Shown in pieces: positions 19,857-30,007 of a stretch of DNA of 64,000 nt. Both the position numbers and the translations under genes were made by a program. The stretch is taken from contig JANQFX010000111.1 of the NCBI GenBank assembly GCA_028277725.1, positions 1-64,000 of the forward strand, read 5' to 3'. Positions within the stretch are counted from its first letter, which is position 1. The number at the start of each line of letters is the position of its first letter. A model generated the notes under the pieces. It worked only from the letters and a program-made list of their open reading frames with translations. It had not been told where the DNA came from and did not search any database. Origin of the DNA: Thiohalocapsa sp. (GTDB lineage Bacteria; Pseudomonadota; Gammaproteobacteria; Chromatiales; Chromatiaceae).

Positions 19857-21284
19857 ATGTCGCGCAAGCTATTCATTCAGACCTACGGCTGCCAGATGAA
19901 CGAGTACGACTCCGCGCGCATCGCGGACGTGCTGCGCGCCTCCCATGGGGTGGAACTGACCGACCGGCCGGAGGTGGCGGACATCCTGCTGCTGAACACC
20001 TGCTCCATCCGCGAGAAGGCGCAGGAGAAGGTGTTCTCGCAGCTCGGCCGCTGGCGACCGTGGAAGCAGCAACGGCCGGGGCTGGTCATCGGCGTCGGCG
20101 GCTGTGTCGCGAGCCAGGAGGGCGAGGCCATCCGCGCGCGCGCACCCTATGTGGACCTGATCTTCGGCCCGCAGACCCTGCACCGTCTGCCGCAGATGCT
20201 CGACGCCCTGCAGCCGGACGCCCCCGAGCCGGACCGCAGTCCGCAGATAGACGTCTCCTTCCCGGAGATCGAGAAGTTCGACCGCCTGCCGCGGCCCCGC
20301 GCCGACGGGCCCAAGGCCTTCGTGTCGGTCATGGAGGGCTGCTCCAAGTACTGCACCTTCTGCGTGGTGCCCTACACCCGCGGCGAGGAGATCAGCAGGC
20401 CCTTCGACGACGTCATTGCAGAGGTGGCGGGCCTGGCCGAACAGGGCGTGCGCGAGGTCAACCTGCTCGGACAGAACGTCAACGCCTACCGAGGGCCGAT
20501 GCACGACGGCGAGCTGGCGGACCTGGCGCTGCTGATCCGCTATGTGGCCGCCATCGACGGTATCGACCGCATCCGCTTCACCACCTCGCATCCGATGGAG
20601 TTTTCCGACGGCCTGATCGAGGCCTATGCCGAGGTGCCGGAGCTGGTGGGCTTCCTACACCTACCCGTGCAGTCCGGCTCGGACCGCATCCTGTCGATGA
20701 TGAAACGCGGCCATACGGCGCTGGAATACAAGAGCAAGATCCGCCGTCTGCGCCAGGCGCGACCGGACATCTGCCTGTCGTCCGACTTCATCGTCGGCTT
20801 TCCAGGCGAGACGGAGTCGGACTTCGAGGCGACCATGGCCCTGGTGGAGGAGATGGGTTTCGACCAGTCCTTCAGCTTCATCTATAGCCAGCGGCCGGGC
20901 ACACCCGCCGCGGCCCTCCCGGACGACGTGCCGCACGCGGTCAAACAGGCGCGGCTCGCGCGGCTGCAGCAGCGCATCAACCACCAGGCCCAGGTCATCA
21001 GCCGGCGCATGGTCAGCGAGGTGCACCGGGTACTGGTGGAGGGGCCATCGCGCAGGGACCCGACCGAACTCGCCGGGCGCACAGAGAACAACCGGGTGGT
21101 CAACTTCTCAGGTACGGCGACGCTGATCGGCGAGTTCGCGGACCTGCGCATCACCGAGGCCCTACCGAACTCCCTGCGCGGTCAGCTCGTCGGCGCGCTC
21201 CACGCCAAGCCGGGCGTAGGATTGGACGCCAGCGGGGCCGCCGTCCAGGACGGGGCACCCGCGGCCCAGGCTGCCGCCGGTTGA
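19857..21284 (+). CDS. miaB: tRNA-2-methylthio-N6-dimethylallyladenosine synthase
   Basis: A radical-SAM methylthiotransferase that converts i6A37 to ms2i6A37 in tRNAs. The 475-residue chain has the N-terminal UPF0004 domain with three cluster cysteines ([22 protein letters not shown]). The radical-SAM motif C162-x3-C166-x2-C169 is in [16 protein letters not shown], and a C-terminal TRAM domain includes [11 protein letters not shown]. The ATG at 19857 gives the standard start [15 protein letters not shown]. Its stop overlaps the TTG start of phoH, beginning the conserved miaB-phoH-ybeY-ybeX order. Confidence 0.97.
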   Translation: MSRKLFIQTYGCQMNEYDSARIADVLRASHGVELTDRPEVADILLLNTCSIREKAQEKVFSQLGRWRPWKQQRPGLVIGVGGCVASQEGEAIRARAPYVDLIFGPQTLHRLPQMLDALQPDAPEPDRSPQIDVSFPEIEKFDRLPRPRADGPKAFVSVMEGCSKYCTFCVVPYTRGEEISRPFDDVIAEVAGLAEQGVREVNLLGQNVNAYRGPMHDGELADLALLIRYVAAIDGIDRIRFTTSHPMEFSDGLIEAYAEVPELVGFLHLPVQSGSDRILSMMKRGHTALEYKSKIRRLRQARPDICLSSDFIVGFPGETESDFEATMALVEEMGFDQSFSFIYSQRPGTPAAALPDDVPHAVKQARLARLQQRINHQAQVISRRMVSEVHRVLVEGPSRRDPTELAGRTENNRVVNFSGTATLIGEFADLRITEALPNSLRGQLVGALHAKPGVGLDASGAAVQDGAPAAQAAAG

Positions 21285-22279
21285 GCGCGGGCCTCCCCTT
21301 GAACCGAGACACCTACAGCATCGATCTGGAACTGGCGCCGGCGGACAATGAACGGCTGTCCAGCATGTGCGGACCCTTCGACCAGCACCTGCGGCTGATC
21401 GAGCGCCGGCTCGGCGTCGAGATCAGCAACCGCGGGGTGAGCTTTCGCATCGTCGGCGAACCCGGCGCCGCGGCGGCCGGGGAGCGGGTCCTGCGCGACC
21501 TCTATGCCGCGGCGGAGTCCGAGCCCGTGTCCGCCGAGGCCGTGCACCTGCATCTGGCGCAGGCAAATGCCGAGCCTCCCGCGGAGGCGGCCGCCGAGCA
21601 CCTGCCCGAGGTCATCATCAAGACCAAGCGCGGTCTCATCAAGGCACGCGGGCAGGTACAGCAGGCCTATCTGCACGCGGTGCTGACCCACGACATCAGC
21701 TTCGGGGTCGGCCCGGCCGGCACCGGCAAGACCTACCTCGCCGTCGCCTGCGCCGTCGAGGCGCTGGAGACCGACCGGGTGCGGCGACTGCTGCTCGTTC
21801 GCCCGGCGGTGGAGGCCGGCGAGCGGCTGGGCTTCCTGCCCGGTGACCTGGCGCAGAAGATCGACCCCTACCTGCGCCCGCTCTACGACGCCCTGTTCGA
21901 GATGCTGGGGTTCGAGAAGGTGAACAAGCTCATCGAGCGCAACGTGATCGAGGTCGCGCCGCTGGCCTACATGCGCGGCCGCACACTCAACGAAGCCTTC
22001 ATCATCCTGGACGAGGCCCAGAACACGACGCCCGAGCAGATGAAGATGTTCCTGACCCGCATCGGCTTCGGCTCCACGGCGGTCATCACCGGCGATATCA
22101 CGCAGATCGACCTCCCTCGCGGACAGCCCTCGGGCCTCAAGCAGGCGCTGGGCGTATTGAAGGACGTGCCGGGCATCGGCTTCACCCACTTCAGCGCCCG
22201 CGACGTAGTACGCCACGCGCTGGTCCAGCGCATCGTGAACGCCTACGATGCCTTCGACCGCACCGGCGACGAACGGTGA
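21281..22279 (+). CDS. ybeZ: PhoH family ATPase (YbeZ)
   Basis: A 332-residue PhoH-like protein with Walker [16 protein letters not shown] (near residue 145-150), the conserved [16 protein letters not shown], and Walker [18 protein letters not shown] followed by GDITQIDLP. These are all family hallmarks. Its cellular role is linked to RNA metabolism with the neighbouring RNase YbeY. The only start that fits is TTG at 21281, overlapping the miaB stop (TTGA); the first in-frame ATG is about 28 codons later and would remove part of the N-terminal domain. The 3' end overlaps ybeY (GTGA). Confidence 0.93.
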   Translation: MSAGLPLNRDTYSIDLELAPADNERLSSMCGPFDQHLRLIERRLGVEISNRGVSFRIVGEPGAAAAGERVLRDLYAAAESEPVSAEAVHLHLAQANAEPPAEAAAEHLPEVIIKTKRGLIKARGQVQQAYLHAVLTHDISFGVGPAGTGKTYLAVACAVEALETDRVRRLLLVRPAVEAGERLGFLPGDLAQKIDPYLRPLYDALFEMLGFEKVNKLIERNVIEVAPLAYMRGRTLNEAFIILDEAQNTTPEQMKMFLTRIGFGSTAVITGDITQIDLPRGQPSGLKQALGVLKDVPGIGFTHFSARDVVRHALVQRIVNAYDAFDRTGDER

Positions 22280-22872
22280 ATCCGCCCACTGACCCCACAC
22301 CGGATGGGCACGAGCAAGAGGCTGAGCTGGAGACCGACTTCGCGGCGGTCGAGGCCCGTGTCGGTGCGACGCGACTGCGCCTCGAGGTCCAGCACGCCTG
22401 CGACACGGCCGACCTGCCGACGGATGCGGACCTCGCCCGCTGGGCCTGTACGGCTGTGGACGCCATCGCACGGACCGCGACCGACGAACAGGCGCCGGAG
22501 GCGGCCATCGGCCTGCGGCTGGTCGACGAGGCCGAGGGCGCCGAGTTCAACGCCCACTACCGCGGCCGCGAGGGCGCGACCAACATCCTGTCCTTTCCCT
22601 TCGAGCCGCCCGCCGGGCTGCCGCCGGAAGCCGTCGAGGCCCTTGCCCAAGAGCTGGCCGGCCAGCTCGGGGACCTGGTGATCTGCGTGCCTGTGTTGCG
22701 CCGGGAGGCCGAGGCGCAGGGCAAGGCCCTTGCCGCCCATACGGCGCACCTGATGGTCCATGGCACCCTGCACCTGCTGGGCCACGATCACATCGCCGCC
22801 GACGAGGCCGACGCGATGGAAGCCCTGGAAACCGACATACTCGCCGGGTTAGGCTTTTCCTCCATCTACTAG
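22276..22872 (+). CDS. ybeY: Endoribonuclease / rRNA maturation factor YbeY
   Basis: A 198-residue metal-dependent endoribonuclease acting in 16S rRNA 3' processing and ribosome quality control. The zinc motif [11 protein letters not shown] (His162, His166, His172) and the upstream [13 protein letters not shown] are diagnostic. The N terminus is about 30 residues longer than in E. coli and acidic. The GTG start at 22276 overlaps the phoH stop by four bases. It belongs to the miaB-phoH-ybeY-ybeX unit. Confidence 0.95.
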   Translation: MNPPTDPTPDGHEQEAELETDFAAVEARVGATRLRLEVQHACDTADLPTDADLARWACTAVDAIARTATDEQAPEAAIGLRLVDEAEGAEFNAHYRGREGATNILSFPFEPPAGLPPEAVEALAQELAGQLGDLVICVPVLRREAEAQGKALAAHTAHLMVHGTLHLLGHDHIAADEADAMEALETDILAGLGFSSIY

Positions 22873-22901
22873 GTCACCGACGACCGAAACCAAGGAGCCA
22901 C

Positions 22902-23744
22902 ATGACGAGCGACCGATCTATCGGCGGCTCGCTGCCCAAGGCATGGCGGAAAAGCCTGTGCCGAGTGTTGGGCGGCGAGCCGGCCACCAAGGAGGACCTG
23001 ATCCAAGTCCTGCAGGGCGCGGAACGCATCGGCCTGCTGGACCGAGAGGGACTGGGCATGATCGAGGGGGTGATGCAGGTCGGTGACCTGCGCGTCGGCG
23101 ACATCATGATCCCGCGTGCTGAAATGGTCAGCGTCCGCCGCGACGACCCGCTGGAGCGCATCCTCGATATCGCCGTGGAGTCCGCCCACTCGCGCTTTCC
23201 GGTCACCGGCGAGGACAAGGGCGAGGTGGTGGGCATCCTGCTCGCCAAGGACCTGCTCGCCTACTGCAGCGAGCAACGCCACGGCGCCTTCAATATCCGA
23301 GACCACCTGCGCGGCGCCGTCTTCGTGCCCGAGAGCAAACGGCTCAACGTGCTGCTGAAGGAGTTCCGCTCCAGCCGCAACCACATGGCCATCGTCGTCG
23401 ACGAATACGGCGCGGCAGCCGGCCTGGTGACCATCGAGGACGTGCTGGAGCAGATCGTCGGCGACATCGAGGACGAGCACGACCACGAAGAGGGCGCGTT
23501 CATCTTCAAGCGCGGCAAGGGCGAGTACACGGTGAAGGCCCGCACCACGGTGGAGGACTTCAACGAGTACTTCGAAAGCGACCTGGACGCCGGCGAGTTC
23601 GACACCATCGGCGGCCTGGTGATCAACGCCTTCGGCCGCCTGCCGAATCGAAACGAGCGGGTCGAGTTGGGGGGGTTCCGCTTCACCATCATGCGCGCAG
23701 ACAGCCGCCGGGTGCACCTGCTGACGGTGCGCCCGCCGACCTAG
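22902..23744 (+). CDS. ybeX: CBS / CorC-HlyC domain protein (YbeX)
   Basis: A 280-residue cytosolic protein. It has a short N-terminal helix region, two CBS motifs (DIMIPRAEMVSVRRDDPLE, SRFPVTGEDKGEVVGILLAKDLL, MAIVVDEYGAAAGLVTIEDVLE) and a C-terminal CorC_HlyC domain (EFDTIGGLVINAFGRLPN). It is the YbeX/CorC protein historically linked to Co/Mg efflux and, more recently, to ribosome metabolism. The ATG has a clear AAGGAG six bases upstream. The apolipoprotein N-acyltransferase gene lnt that often follows ybeX is absent here; gatC follows instead. Confidence 0.93.
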   Translation: MTSDRSIGGSLPKAWRKSLCRVLGGEPATKEDLIQVLQGAERIGLLDREGLGMIEGVMQVGDLRVGDIMIPRAEMVSVRRDDPLERILDIAVESAHSRFPVTGEDKGEVVGILLAKDLLAYCSEQRHGAFNIRDHLRGAVFVPESKRLNVLLKEFRSSRNHMAIVVDEYGAAAGLVTIEDVLEQIVGDIEDEHDHEEGAFIFKRGKGEYTVKARTTVEDFNEYFESDLDAGEFDTIGGLVINAFGRLPNRNERVELGGFRFTIMRADSRRVHLLTVRPPT

Positions 23745-23854
23745 AGAGAAGCCGATTACGACAACGAAGGGACAGGATTTGCGCGCCGCCGCGCCGGCGA
23801 CCTTCCCCTGTGGTAATTTTGATCGCTTAACCTTTTGTTGGACCGGAGCCCCAG

Positions 23855-24142
23855 ATGGCCCTCGATACCAAAGACGTCGCGAAGATCGCCCACCTCGCCC
23901 GGCTCGAGGTGGCCGAGTCGGAGCTGGCGCACTACGCGACGGACCTCAGCAACATCCTGACCCTGGTTGAGCAGATGGACGCGGTGGACACCACCGGCGT
24001 GACGCCCATGGCCCACCCGCTGCACATGTCCCAGCGCTTGCGCCCGGACGCGGTCACGGAAGCGGACCAGCGCGACGCATTCCAGACCAACGCCCCCGCC
24101 ACCGAAAACGGCCTCTATCTGGTGCCGAAGGTCATCGAATGA
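23855..24142 (+). CDS. gatC: Asp-tRNA(Asn)/Glu-tRNA(Gln) amidotransferase subunit C
   Basis: The 95-residue GatC wraps GatA-GatB in the transamidosome that converts Glu-tRNAGln or Asp-tRNAAsn to the amide form. Landmarks are [12 protein letters not shown], the [22 protein letters not shown] segment, LRPDAV and the C-terminal LYLVPKVIE. The ATG has GGAG seven bases upstream. An AT-rich stretch just before it (23814-23845) is unusual for this GC-rich DNA and probably contains the promoter. gatA follows after 115 bases. Confidence 0.95.
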   Translation: MALDTKDVAKIAHLARLEVAESELAHYATDLSNILTLVEQMDAVDTTGVTPMAHPLHMSQRLRPDAVTEADQRDAFQTNAPATENGLYLVPKVIE

Positions 24143-24257
24143 CCGGGCCTCGGGCGAGCTCACCGCCCCGCGCGAATACCGGACCGCCCGACTGCGCGGC
24201 GCTCCGCCGCGCCAGCCATTCCTCCAGTCATCCCTAAGGCCACCGCCGACACGACCC

Positions 24258-25712
24258 ATGCACGACCAGTCCATCGCCGAGCTCGCCGAGGGCCTGCGCG
24301 CCCGACGCTTCTCCAGCCGCGAGCTCACGCAGCACTTCCTCGAACGCATCGAGCGCATCGACCCGACGCTGAACAGCTACATCACCGTCAGTACCGATGT
24401 CGCCCTGGCCGCCGCCGATGCGGCGGACGGGCGCATCGCCGCCGGTGACGCCGGGCCGCTGACGGGCATCCCGCTAGCACACAAGGACATCTTTCTTACC
24501 CGCGGCATCCGCACCAGCTGTGCCTCGCGGATGCTGGACAACTTCATCGCCCCCTTCGACGCCACGGTCGTGGAGCGGCTCGCGGGCACCGGCGTCGTCA
24601 CGCTCGGCAAGACCAACATGGACGAGTTCGCCATGGGCTCCTCCAACGAGACCAGCTACTACGGCCCGGCGCGCAACCCCTGGGATACCACCCGCGTGCC
24701 AGGAGGCTCCAGCGGCGGCTCCGCGGCGGCGGTGGCGGGCGGGCTCTGTGTTGCGGCCACGGGCACGGACACCGGCGGCTCCATCCGTCAGCCGGCGGCC
24801 CTGTGCGGCGTCACGGGAATCAAGCCCACCTACGGCCGTTGCTCGCGCTGGGGCATGATCGCATTCGCCTCCAGCCTGGACCAGGCCGGCGTACTGACTC
24901 GCTCCGCGGAGGATGCAGCACTGTTGCTCCAGGCCATGGCCGGATTCGATCAGCGCGACTCCACCAGCGCCAGGGAGATGGTGCCGGACTACTCGGCCGG
25001 CCTCGGCGACGACCTGACGGGGCTGCGCATCGGCCTTCCCGCGGAGTACTTCGGCGAGGGGCTGGACGCTGGCGTCGAGGCCTCGGTACGCGCCGCGCTG
25101 GCGGAACTGGAGAAGCTCGGCGCGACCATCCATGACATCAGCCTGCCGAACGCACCCCTGTCGGTGCCCGTCTACTACGTGGTCGCACCGGCGGAGTGTT
25201 CGTCGAACCTCGCCCGCTTCGACGGCGTACGCTACGGTCATCGCTGCGAGGCCCCCAAGGACCTGGAAGACCTCTACAAGCGCAGCCGCGCGGAGGGCTT
25301 CGGCGACGAGGTCAAGCGCCGCATCATGGTCGGCACCTACGCCCTGTCGGCGGGCTACTACGATGCCTACTACCTCAAGGCCCAGCAGTTGCGTCAGCTC
25401 ATCGCCGGCGACTTCCGCCGCGCCTTCGAGCAGGTGGACGTCATCATGGGCCCGACGACCCCGGCCACGGCCTTCGAGCTCGGCGCCAAGACCGACGACC
25501 CGGTGGCCATGTACCTGAACGATATCTATACCATCGCCACCAACTTGGCGGGCCTGCCCGGGCTGTCGGTGCCCGTGGCCCCTGTCAACGGGCTTCCGGT
25601 GGGGCTTCAGATGATCGGCGATACCTTTGCCGAGGGCCGGCTCCTCAACGTCGCCCACCGACTCCAACAGGCCACCGACTGGCACCGTGCAGCGCCGGCG
25701 GACCCGGCCTGA
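24258..25712 (+). CDS. gatA: Asp-tRNA(Asn)/Glu-tRNA(Gln) amidotransferase subunit A
   Basis: The 484-residue glutaminase subunit, an amidase-signature enzyme. The Lys-Ser-Ser triad is visible: Lys in PLAHKDIF, and the Ser residues in [17 protein letters not shown] and [13 protein letters not shown]. Other hallmarks are [15 protein letters not shown] and [13 protein letters not shown]. It supplies ammonia to GatB. It pairs with gatC upstream, but no gatB lies downstream: the next 240 bases hold a repeat and then minus-strand cbpM/cbpA. gatB must lie elsewhere. Confidence 0.96.
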   Translation: MHDQSIAELAEGLRARRFSSRELTQHFLERIERIDPTLNSYITVSTDVALAAADAADGRIAAGDAGPLTGIPLAHKDIFLTRGIRTSCASRMLDNFIAPFDATVVERLAGTGVVTLGKTNMDEFAMGSSNETSYYGPARNPWDTTRVPGGSSGGSAAAVAGGLCVAATGTDTGGSIRQPAALCGVTGIKPTYGRCSRWGMIAFASSLDQAGVLTRSAEDAALLLQAMAGFDQRDSTSAREMVPDYSAGLGDDLTGLRIGLPAEYFGEGLDAGVEASVRAALAELEKLGATIHDISLPNAPLSVPVYYVVAPAECSSNLARFDGVRYGHRCEAPKDLEDLYKRSRAEGFGDEVKRRIMVGTYALSAGYYDAYYLKAQQLRQLIAGDFRRAFEQVDVIMGPTTPATAFELGAKTDDPVAMYLNDIYTIATNLAGLPGLSVPVAPVNGLPVGLQMIGDTFAEGRLLNVAHRLQQATDWHRAAPADPA

Positions 25713-25739
25713 TCCGGGCGCAACCCCGATCAGACCGCT

Positions 25740-25824
25740 GTAGGTCGGGCTGAGGCACGAAGCCCGACGCACCGCGCGCCATCGACACCTGGCTGTCGGG
25801 CCTCCTTACGTCGGCCCGACCTAC
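25740..25824. repeat. REP-like interrupted inverted repeat
   Basis: Perfect 11-base arms GTAGGTCGGGC (25740-25750) and GCCCGACCTAC (25814-25824) frame about 63 bases that contain a smaller hairpin-forming GGGCTTCGTG-like word and further GTCGGGC fragments. This resembles extragenic palindromic elements common in proteobacteria. It sits between the convergent gatA and cbpM genes, where it could also act as a bidirectional 3' end. Confidence 0.55.
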
Positions 25825-25956
25825 GCGGTTTCGCCAGGACGGGAGCGCGAGGGCCGGCGGATCGACCTCCAGGTCGACTCATGGGAGCGTTTGCCCCGAA
25901 CGGCCGGTGGAACCACGCGCTGGCAAGGACCGCTGGACCGTGCCCATCAGCGGCCC

Positions 25957-26298
25957 TCAGACATCCGCGTCGGACCAACGCTCGGCGTGCTGCTCCAACC
26001 GACGCACCCGGCAGCGCAGGCGCTCGATCTCGTCGAGCAATTCCAGCGCGAGGGCGGCGCCTGGCAGATTCAGCTCCAAGTCCTGCTGCAGGCGCACGGC
26101 GCGGCGCACACGGACGACCTCCACGCCGCGGAAGATCCATTGCTCCGGCGCCGCGCCTCGCGGGTGCAGCATGCCCTCTGCGACCATGGCGCTGATCAGG
26201 TCCAGATCGACCCCGCAGAAGCGTGTGAGCTCCGTCAGACTCAGCGTTCGCTGCTCGTCCAGCAGCTCGCCTTCCAGGCCGTTGTTCGGGTTCAACAT
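25957..26298 (-). CDS. cbpM: Chaperone modulator CbpM
   Basis: A 113-residue MerR-HTH-like protein (TLSLTELTRFCGVDLDLISAMVAEGML, then PEQWIFRGVEVVRVRRAVRL) ending in a leucine-rich coiled coil. This is the CbpM/CbpA-modulator family, which binds the J domain of CbpA and restrains it. It starts three bases after the cbpA stop on the same strand, the canonical cbpA-cbpM pair. The family call rests on both sequence pattern and context. Confidence 0.88.
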   Translation of the reverse strand: MLNPNNGLEGELLDEQRTLSLTELTRFCGVDLDLISAMVAEGMLHPRGAAPEQWIFRGVEVVRVRRAVRLQQDLELNLPGAALALELLDEIERLRCRVRRLEQHAERWSDADV

Positions 26299-26301
26299 GG
26301 C

Positions 26302-27312
26302 TCAGACCCCCAGCTTCGCGCGTGGATTGAAGGCCTTGAAGCGCTCGGCGAGTTGCTCGAACGCCTCCCGTGCGCCGACGTCGTCGGCCGGCGGATTGAC
26401 GATCTCGATCTGCACAAAGGTATCGCCCGGCGTCTTGCCCGGCAGCCCGCGGCCCTTGAGGCGCAAGCGCTGGTTGCTCTGCGCGCCGGCTGGAATCCTG
26501 AGGCTGACCTTGCCGCCGAGGGCCGGCACCGAGACGGTGGCGCCGAGCGCGGCCTCCCAAGGCGCCAGAGGCAGGCGCAGGTGGATATCACGCCCCTCGG
26601 CGCGGAAGATCGGATGCGGCTCGAACTCGACCTCCAGGTACAGGTCGCCGGCCTCACCGCCGCCGACGCCGCCGCCGGCCTGACCCGCGAGCCGGATCTG
26701 CTGACCCTCGGTGACGCCGGCCGGGATGCGCACGTTCAGCGTCCGCCGCTTGCTACCGATGCGCCCCTGCTCGTCGATCTCCGGCACCTCCAGGCTCAGC
26801 TGGCGGCTGGCGCCGTGGTAGGCGTCCTCCAGGGAAATCCGCACCCGCGCCGTCTGGTCCGAACCGCGGGAGGCGAACCCGCCGGCACGGCCGCTGAAAC
26901 CACCGTCACCACCCATACCGCCGCCTCCGGTTCGGCCGCCCATACCGCCGAGATCGCCGAATATGCTCGAGAAGAAATCGCTGAACTGCGCCGCCTCCTC
27001 CGGCGACATGTGCTCCGCGCGCTGCCAGCCCGGGCCCGCGCCTGCTCCGGCGCCCGCACCTGCGCCGGGTGGCGGCCGGAACTCATCGCCCGCATGCCAG
27101 CCGGTGCCGAGGGCATCGTACTGGGCGCGCTTCTCCGCGTCCTTGAGCACCTCGTTGGCCTCGTTGACCTCCTTGAACTTGGCCTCCGCATCCGGCTCCT
27201 TACTGACGTCCGGGTGGTATTTGCGGGCAAGCTTGCGATAGGCGCGCTTGATGTCATCCGCACTGGCATCGCGGGCGACGCCGAGAATCTTGTAGTAATC
27301 CTTGTATTCCAC
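26302..27312 (-). CDS. cbpA: Curved-DNA-binding protein / DnaJ-class co-chaperone CbpA
   Basis: A 336-residue type II J-protein. The N-terminal J domain has [20 protein letters not shown] and the catalytic HPD in RKYHPDVSK. It is followed by a Gly/Ala/Phe-rich linker (about 75-150, with repeated Gly-Ala and GGMGG runs) and two C-terminal substrate-binding beta domains without a zinc finger ([39 protein letters not shown]). It stimulates DnaK and binds curved DNA. cbpM lies immediately downstream. The Gly-Ala linker is expanded relative to E. coli CbpA. Confidence 0.94.
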   Translation of the reverse strand: MEYKDYYKILGVARDASADDIKRAYRKLARKYHPDVSKEPDAEAKFKEVNEANEVLKDAEKRAQYDALGTGWHAGDEFRPPPGAGAGAGAGAGPGWQRAEHMSPEEAAQFSDFFSSIFGDLGGMGGRTGGGGMGGDGGFSGRAGGFASRGSDQTARVRISLEDAYHGASRQLSLEVPEIDEQGRIGSKRRTLNVRIPAGVTEGQQIRLAGQAGGGVGGGEAGDLYLEVEFEPHPIFRAEGRDIHLRLPLAPWEAALGATVSVPALGGKVSLRIPAGAQSNQRLRLKGRGLPGKTPGDTFVQIEIVNPPADDVGAREAFEQLAERFKAFNPRAKLGV

Positions 27313-27435
27313 CTGCCACCTCTCAGGGACTCGGCCTTGCCGCTCGGTCGGCGGCGACTGCTGCCTCGAATTCTATAACGGCTGCCGACTCCACCGACCA
27401 TTGCCGTAGGGGGCAACGGTCAGGCACCCGGCCAC

Positions 27436-28440
27436 TCACCGCACCCGCCCGCGACCCTCCAGGGGCGTCACCAGCCCATCCAGCAGGTTGTTGCTGAGCA
27501 CGGCGTCGACCTGCGTCGAGAAGTTGCGCACGAACACCGCCGGCGGTCCTTCGTTGGTGAAGCGATTCCCGGCGACGAACAGCATGCCCGGTTTGTCCCG
27601 ATTGCCCTCGGGCGCGTAGGAGATGGCAGCGTTGTTGTCGGCGCGCTCGCTCTTGCGCAGGAGGTTGTCGCGGACCAAGGCCTCACCGCCCTCGGCGAGG
27701 TCGATCAGATAGCTGGAGCCACCATCGCCATCGACGATGCGGTTACCGACGATGGTGTTCTTGCGGGCACGCGTCTTGACCTGATGGCCGATGACCGCGT
27801 CATGGATGTAACTGCCTCGCAGCTCGAAACTGGCGATCTGGCCGACGTAGATGTTGTGCCCCAGTCTACCGAAGCGTTCGTAGTCGACGATATTGTGGTC
27901 GAACTCGGAGTCGATGATGGCGAGCTCACCGCGGCCGTTGTTGTTGGTGAGTATGCCCATCTGGTGATCGTGGAAATGGGCATTGCGCAGGGTGAGCCGC
28001 CCACCCTCCGCGCGGATGGCGGCGCCGGCCAAGCCCGGCACCCGGGTGCCGGACATCTCGACGTTGTCTACCACCACGTCGTCACCCTTGATGACCCAGA
28101 TGGCCTTTCCCTCCGCGGCCCGCCCGCCTGCACGCAGATGCGGTCGGCCGCCGACGCCGCGCAGCGTGAGTCGGTTCTGCCGCCAAACCGCGATATCGCC
28201 GATGTAGTCGGCCGCGGCGATGTCGATGATGTCGCCGTCGTGGGCGACCTTGGCGGCGTCACTCGGTGCCTTCAGGGCCTCGCCGGGGCCGACGGGCAGG
28301 ACGCGCCGGTCCGCGCGCTCCTGTGCGACCAGGCATCGCGGGGCGATCAGCGGCAGCGCGAGAGCCCCAAGCAAGAGCCGGCGGCGATGCACCGAGAACC
28401 CGTTGTCTATCCGGGACGGTCGGGCTATTGGGTTGGACAT
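27436..28440 (-). CDS. Exported right-handed parallel beta-helix protein
   Basis: A 334-residue exported protein. The N terminus carries a Tat-like signal, SVHRRRLLLGALALPLI, followed by A-x-A-type candidates. The mature part shows the periodic pattern of a pectate-lyase-like beta-helix: VVDNVEMSGTRV, LTLRNAHFHDHQMGILTNNN, SFELRGSYIHDAVIGHQVKT, NTIVGNRIVDGDGG and VAGNRFTNEGPP. Function is unknown; such folds bind or cleave polysaccharides. The ATG at 28440 (GAGGAG just upstream) was chosen; the same frame stays open far upstream through the AAA gene, but that part is not coding. It lies 88 bases downstream of the AAA ATPase gene on the same strand. Confidence 0.8.
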   Translation of the reverse strand: MSNPIARPSRIDNGFSVHRRRLLLGALALPLIAPRCLVAQERADRRVLPVGPGEALKAPSDAAKVAHDGDIIDIAAADYIGDIAVWRQNRLTLRGVGGRPHLRAGGRAAEGKAIWVIKGDDVVVDNVEMSGTRVPGLAGAAIRAEGGRLTLRNAHFHDHQMGILTNNNGRGELAIIDSEFDHNIVDYERFGRLGHNIYVGQIASFELRGSYIHDAVIGHQVKTRARKNTIVGNRIVDGDGGSSYLIDLAEGGEALVRDNLLRKSERADNNAAISYAPEGNRDKPGMLFVAGNRFTNEGPPAVFVRNFSTQVDAVLSNNLLDGLVTPLEGRGRVR

Positions 28441-28528
28441 GGACTCCTCTCGGGTCTCGGCACAGCAAGTCTCGACGCTGGGGACCTGCAGGTGGGCTGG
28501 CGACGACGACAAGACCGAGGCGCATCGA

Positions 28529-30001
28529 TCACGCGGGAACGGCTCGGTCCCGCGCCCAGTCGCGCAGGGCTTCGATCTGACGGTCCATGACCACCGACAG
28601 TGGCTGGGTAGCGGCAAGCTCCGCCAGCAGCGCATCAGTGTCCGTCGCGGCGGCGTCGCTATCGGCGGCATACAGGGCATTGACCACCGCCTGCTCGATA
28701 CCCGCGCCGGTGAAGCCCACGCTGGCCTCGGCGAGGCGCTCCAGATCGAATCGCGAAGACTCCAGGCCGCGCTTTGACAGATGGATACGAAACACCTCGC
28801 GCCGGATCTCCAGGCCGGGCAGATCGACGAAGAAGATCTCATCCAGCCGCCCTTTGCGCACCAGCTCCGGCGGCAGGCCGGAGATGTCGTTGGACGTGGC
28901 GACGAGGAACACCCGTGTCTTGCGCTCCGCCATCCAGGTGAGCAGTCCGCCGAGGAGGCGTCGCCCCAGCCCGTCGTCGCCTGACCCCGTGGCGATACCC
29001 TTCTCGATCTCGTCGCACCAGAGCACACAAGGCGCCATGACATCCGCGGTGCGTAGGGCATCGCGCAGGTTGCGTTCGCTCTCGCCGATGAACTTATTGT
29101 AGAGCGCGCCGAAGTCGAGCCGCAGCAGCGGCACACCTAGGCGCCCGGCCACGGCCTTGGCCGCAAGGCTCTTGCCCCCGCCCTGCACACCGAGGAGCAT
29201 CACGCCCTTGGGCGGGTCGGCGACGCCCTTGCCCTCGTCGAGGAACACGGCCCGGCGCCGGTCGACGAAGCCCTTGAGGTTGTGCAGGCCGGCGACGTCG
29301 CCGAATCCCACGGTGTCGTACTCGAAGGACACGGCCCCGCCGGGGCTCAGCAGCTCGTACTTGGCGCGGGTGACGTCTGCGACATCGGATTCGGTAATGG
29401 CGCCATCGTTGCGGATGGCGTTTCGGATCAGTCGCCTGGCGTCAGACTCGGTGACGCCCAGGAGATTGCGGGAGAGCTGCTCGACGGCCTCCCGGTTGGC
29501 ACGAAAGCTGCGGTTCGGCGCCGCGTGCTGCCAGGCCTGGGCCTCTTCCCGAATCAGTCCCAGGAGCCGGCTGCGGTCCGGCAGGCTGAGCTCGAAGCGT
29601 GCCGCGAGGTGGCTGACCTCCGGCGGCGTCTGAAGGGCATGACTCACCAGTACCAGCCGGCGCGGTGTATCGCGGAATCGCTGCGCGATCTCCTTCAGCA
29701 GCCGCACGTGCAACGGATGCTCGAGGAACGGATGGAAGTCCAGCAGCAGGTAGATGCCGGGCTGGGTCGTTGCCTTGATGTGTCGCAGCACCTCAGCGGG
29801 CTCTGTGTACTGCTCCTCGGCGATATCGAACCTGGTCAGACGCAGCCCTTCGGTCACGGACCAGCTGAACACCGGCGCGTCCAGACGCGCCCCGAGCCGG
29901 TTGAACAGCTCCAGGATTCTGGGCTCCTCACGCGACTCGATCAGCAGCAGTGGCGTCTCCGAGCGCAGCAACAATTCGAGGTCGTGCAGGTCGGAGAACA
30001 T
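28529..30001 (-). CDS. AAA ATPase, Ycf46-like
   Basis: A 490-residue ATPase. The N-terminal ~230 residues match the Ycf46 architecture (LLLIESREEPRILELF; IYLLLDFHPFLEHP; SHLAARFELSLPDR). The AAA core then has a Walker A with the unusual GVQGGGKSLAAKAVA, Walker B VLWCDEIEKGIATG, sensor region FLVATSNDISGLPPELVRKG, the Arg-finger area GRLDEIFF and a C-terminal helical lid. Ycf46-like ATPases are widespread; a role in carbon utilisation is reported in cyanobacteria, otherwise function is unclear. The ATG at 30001 lies six bases after the stop of the Kunitz lipoprotein gene, so the two are probably co-translated. Confidence 0.88.
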   Translation of the reverse strand: MFSDLHDLELLLRSETPLLLIESREEPRILELFNRLGARLDAPVFSWSVTEGLRLTRFDIAEEQYTEPAEVLRHIKATTQPGIYLLLDFHPFLEHPLHVRLLKEIAQRFRDTPRRLVLVSHALQTPPEVSHLAARFELSLPDRSRLLGLIREEAQAWQHAAPNRSFRANREAVEQLSRNLLGVTESDARRLIRNAIRNDGAITESDVADVTRAKYELLSPGGAVSFEYDTVGFGDVAGLHNLKGFVDRRRAVFLDEGKGVADPPKGVMLLGVQGGGKSLAAKAVAGRLGVPLLRLDFGALYNKFIGESERNLRDALRTADVMAPCVLWCDEIEKGIATGSGDDGLGRRLLGGLLTWMAERKTRVFLVATSNDISGLPPELVRKGRLDEIFFVDLPGLEIRREVFRIHLSKRGLESSRFDLERLAEASVGFTGAGIEQAVVNALYAADSDAAATDTDALLAELAATQPLSVVMDRQIEALRDWARDRAVPA

Positions 30002-30007
30002 CTGGGC

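Noticed and set aside
19136-20887. Long plus-strand frame spanning prsT and miaB
   Set aside because: Overlaps two real genes in another frame or on the other strand and has no conserved segment.
28441-29136. Upstream extension of the beta-helix frame
   Set aside because: It runs through the AAA ATPase gene; the signal peptide and ribosome-binding site at 28440 mark the true start.
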